Source: M3007 sp046296435 (GTDB lineage Bacteria > Bacteroidota > Bacteroidia > Chitinophagales > Saprospiraceae). From it: 51,484 bases of DNA. Shown piece after piece: positions 51,401-51,484 of this stretch (position 1 is the stretch's first letter; every line of letters starts with the position of its first letter). Below the pieces are notes generated by a model. It did not search any database. It had not been told where the DNA came from and was given only the letters and a program-made list of their open reading frames with translations. A program made the position numbers and the translations under genes. Location of the stretch: assembly GCA_046296435.1 (NCBI GenBank), contig JBKBLI010000019.1, positions 1-51,484 of the forward strand, in the 5' to 3' direction.

Positions 51401-51484
51401 GGCACGCTCACTTGCGGGTTGATATCCGCAGAGCTATAACCGTTCGGCCCGCTCCACAACACGCTTTGGAACGGCGAGGGCGGG
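48427..51484 (-). CDS. giant Ig-repeat surface adhesin, 5' part beyond the window
   Basis: At least 1018 residues are visible, and the frame is open to the window edge, so the true start lies outside. About 10 Ig-like repeats of ~80 residues are seen, with motifs such as SWTGPGGFTSNEQNPTV, GTYQV/YTLTV and NGCTS. The second half of the last repeats leads into a SprB-type repeat about 255 residues from the end (GVITVQGVQGGTPPFLYSLDG). The final ~97 residues, from CIFVPTAFNPGSN with VYDRWGELVHSY to FKGDVTLTR, are a type B T9SS domain. It is a close paralogue of the downstream gene in architecture, but its repeats are of the GGFTSN kind rather than GITPAN. Its stop is 67 bases before the neighbour's ATG. 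Probably a cell-surface filament or adhesin. Confidence 0.85.
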   Translation of the reverse strand, partial: PPSPFQSVLWSGPNGYSSADINPQVSVPGSYSVQVTLANGCTNTAFVLVQQNIAPPNASASGATLTCAAQTVTLNGASTTNNVAYSWTGPGGFTSNVQNPTVSEPGVYELTVTAPNGCTTLVTATAEQNIVPPGANAASSNDLDCDDLTTVLTATTTTGTSFVWSGPNNFSANTASASANAPGTYQVIVTGANGCTSEAQVLVSQDINEPGAAATGGELSCTTGVITLAGSSPSTSVTWEWTGPSGFTSSVQNPQVTQPGEYTLTVTGANACTSIATAVVLQNTDAPDVAISGGGILTCSQTELSLNGITNTAGATIAWTVPGGGTLTQANILINQPGPYVFTVTGPNGCVSTQSVSIAQDIAPPQDVTASAGQLDCANPSINLSGASGTGNVTWSWTGPNGFESNVQNPPVTVAGVYVLTVTSQSNGCTSSATAVATQDLTTPQLNSVADILTCEVQSVVLQTSSSVADAGYSWTGPGGFTSNELSPTATQPGAYTLTATANSSSCTATFTINVQQDINQPGASAQGVILSCLSPTGTITGSSPSTNVSYSWTGPGGFTSNEQNPTVSLTGQYVLTVTSQVNGCTSVASAQVDPDASIPQLSATGGLLTCSITSISLTGASNTPGVTWLWNGPGGFTSNEQNPQVSVPGNYTLTVTAPNGCSNSTGTTVNADVQAPTLTTGTPGQLNCTTSQVSLSVSVQQQGSFTFAWSTQDGNILSGGNTQTPTVNQAGAYQIVVTNTQNGCSSIATVQVSVDPSTPSGVDLNVRDITCYGLTNGVITVQGVQGGTPPFLYSLDGSPLGGTVSFTSLPPGPHNLLIQDINGCEFETTITLLEPEQLIVDLGPDTTIKLGSSLSLSLDNIVNFPDRITKLTVTPPGLLDTVFCTNCVITPTSSFRYRVVVSDANGCTAQDDRLVIVNRERCIFVPTAFNPGSNLGNEVFMIYGGQDVERIISFAVYDRWGELVHSYNDFPPNDYNSGWNGNFRGSPANPAVFVWYAEILFKDGLTELFKGDVTLTR
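49210..51484 (-). repeat. array of about 10 Ig-like repeats within the upstream adhesin
   Basis: Units of roughly 240 bases encode W(T/S)GPGGFTSN ... NGC. Recurrence of the short nucleotide pattern for GGFTSNE suggests these repeats are more alike than those of the downstream gene. Confidence 0.7.

Noticed and set aside
42780..51484. Possible CRISPR array or recent tandem DNA repeat
   Set aside because: The periodicity (~240 bases) is coding, with divergent DNA and conserved Trp-Gly-Pro and Asn-Gly-Cys residues. There are no identical short repeats with unique spacers.

Overview
This window reads as chromosomal DNA of a GC-rich Bacteroidota member, most likely of the Saprospiria/Saprospiraceae type. 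The evidence is type IX secretion (T9SS) C-terminal signals of both classes, a PorE-like TPR/beta-propeller protein, a DUF4249 lipoprotein, a dockerin-bearing secreted protease, menaquinone synthesis by the futalosine route (mqnC), Bacteroidota-type TAnnTTTG promoter boxes and no obvious Shine-Dalgarno sequences. The placement is inferred from gene content; no 16S rRNA gene is present. I saw no tRNA or rRNA genes, insertion sequences, prophage or CRISPR arrays.

Layout. 1-6.5 kb: the 3' part of dapD, then a leftward block with an inactive-looking S41-like secreted protein, a short-chain dehydrogenase, a HerA-like ATPase (DUF853) and lepA. 6.8-16.8 kb: rightward ndh, a fused 2-oxoacid dehydrogenase E1, a flavodoxin-like protein, an M43-type metalloprotease with a T9SS signal, manC, a stand-alone cas6 and a small lipoprotein. 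15.6-18.1 kb: a compact leftward operon (TonB-C-domain protein, lipoprotein, DUF721, thiolase). 18.1-24 kb: dcd, then leftward recQ, a membrane glycosyltransferase with C-terminal TPRs and a methyltransferase. 24.2-29.6 kb: a PorE-like envelope protein ending in three SPOR-like domains, pdxH and an RsmF-type rRNA methyltransferase, met by a convergent CBS protein. 30.1-34.6 kb: secreted and surface genes (esterase, serine protease with dockerin, DUF4249 lipoprotein). 34.6-42 kb: CapA-like protein, MATE transporter, mqnC, a small lipoprotein, a DAO-type oxidoreductase, a proline-rich hypothetical protein and tdk. 42-51.5 kb: two tandem leftward giant Ig-repeat adhesins with SprB-like and type B T9SS ends; the upstream one runs off the window.

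How the genes fit together. Housekeeping genes (lysine, nucleotide, B6 and menaquinone metabolism, translation) alternate with an outer-surface set that depends on T9SS. That set is the metalloprotease, esterase and giant adhesins, plus a PorE-like protein that could tie the secretion machinery or outer membrane to peptidoglycan. ManC, the GT-C glycosyltransferase, the methyltransferase and CapA suggest surface glycan work, but they do not form one locus. No complete, clearly new multi-gene system is visible. The best leads are the orphan cas6 with an intact catalytic triad, the PorE-like protein in which SPOR-like domains replace OmpA, and the overlapping promoter/terminator between the two adhesins.

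Assembly caveats. There are three N gaps (10, 98 and 98 bases). The first interrupts dapD and hides about 20 codons. The third, in manC, seems to hide almost nothing, so its length is probably a placeholder.
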